DNA from: Gammaproteobacteria bacterium | GTDB taxonomy: Bacteria > Pseudomonadota > Gammaproteobacteria > GRL18 | Length of the DNA: 5,879 nt | Direction of reading: 5' to 3' | NCBI GenBank assembly: GCA_027076245.1 | Contig: JALTKC010000190.1 | Coordinates: forward strand, 1-5,879 | Part shown: positions 5,531-5,879 of the stretch, piece by piece | Layout: each line of letters starts with the position of its first letter | Numbering within the stretch: the stretch's first letter is position 1 | Translations under genes and position numbers: made by a program | Notes under the pieces: model-generated | What the model was told of the DNA's origin: nothing | Databases searched by the model: none | The model's input: the letters and a program-made list of their open reading frames with translations, nothing else

Positions 5531-5879
5531 TTATATGTAATTCCGAAACACCGGATGATGCCAGGAATACACTATATTATCATTATCCGGTGTTATCAGA
5601 GACGGTAAATACCGGTCTTTATCTTCTGCCTGCTGTACTTTTATCTGGTCAAACTGTAACAGCCGGATAGTATAATAATAATGCGCTTCATCTGCAGGCT
5701 GGTTGCTGTTGTCATACAGGGTATACTGACTCAGTGCATAATCAGGATTGTTCAGCGGGGGCGTAAAGACACCCCGGCGCAGACGTTCCGCCAGTTGGGC
5801 ATAGGTTATATCGCCGGCCAGTATTTCGTCCTGTTGAGGATAGGCCAGCAGTTGCTGATAATACCAGATAATGGCCTTA
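5531..5879 (-). CDS. C-terminal 115 residues of an unrecognised protein (5' part outside window)
   Basis: An open frame enters from the right edge and ends at a TAA (5531-5533). I do not recognise the family. The visible part is hydrophilic, rich in Tyr and Gln, with a helical start (AIIWYYQQLLAYPQQDE), a middle stretch TYAQLAERLRRGVFTPPLN, a likely beta segment HYYYTIRLLQFDQIKV, and an end reading VYSWHHPVFRNYI. There are no cysteines, membrane segments or repeats in it. The gene ends 59 bases before the LRR start on the same strand, so the two could form an operon. Its composition is close to that of the orphan fragment on the other side of the LRR gene. It was found by translating the minus strand from the edge; the beginning, length and function cannot be judged from here. 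Confidence 0.75.
   Translation of the reverse strand, partial: KAIIWYYQQLLAYPQQDEILAGDITYAQLAERLRRGVFTPPLNNPDYALSQYTLYDNSNQPADEAHYYYTIRLLQFDQIKVQQAEDKDRYLPSLITPDNDNIVYSWHHPVFRNYI

Noticed and set aside
5470..5670. Plus-strand frame of 66 codons
   Set aside because: Starts in the AC-rich spacer and runs antisense to the partial gene end; its hydrophobic start comes from the low-complexity TG-rich complement.

Overview
The window looks like a chromosomal segment of a gammaproteobacterium of moderate GC content, outside the enteric group. The main reason is the minus-strand order trmJ - cysE - iscR - iscS, an arrangement I recall from Pseudomonas-type and related gammaproteobacteria. The proteins also resemble that group: IscS keeps E. 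coli residue numbering at its active site, IscR keeps its three cysteines and histidine at E. coli positions, and CysE is of the short N-terminus, long C-terminus type. I cannot name a genus. Every gene I support lies on the minus strand, so transcription runs from high to low coordinates.

Positions 1-3420 hold housekeeping sulfur, iron-sulfur and tRNA-modification genes. trmJ (tRNA Nm32 methyltransferase) is followed by cysE (serine acetyltransferase, committed step of cysteine synthesis), iscR (Fe-S sensing regulator) and the first 333 codons of iscS (cysteine desulfurase), which runs off the window edge. CysE supplies the cysteine pathway, IscS takes sulfur from cysteine for Fe-S clusters and tRNA thiolation, and IscR adjusts the isc operon to cluster demand. 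cysE and iscR each have a good sigma70-like promoter, so they are probably separate transcription units. The iscR promoter carries an IscR-like half-operator over the -35 and a perfect 10-bp inverted repeat across the -10 and start region.

Positions 3421-5879 are accessory in character. Reading downstream along the minus strand, there is the 3' end of an unrecognised gene (5531-5879), an AC-rich spacer with small repeats (5472-5530), an AT-rich gene for an exported 510-residue leucine-rich-repeat protein (3939-5471), and a 5'-truncated orphan reading frame with a hydrophobic helix (3523-3921) that abuts the trmJ promoter. This block sits where other genomes I recall have suhB upstream of trmJ. 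It may be an inserted or decayed cluster, and an effector/immunity-type origin is possible, but the sequence shown does not prove it. No RNA genes, CRISPR arrays, insertion sequences or convincing intrinsic terminators were seen.
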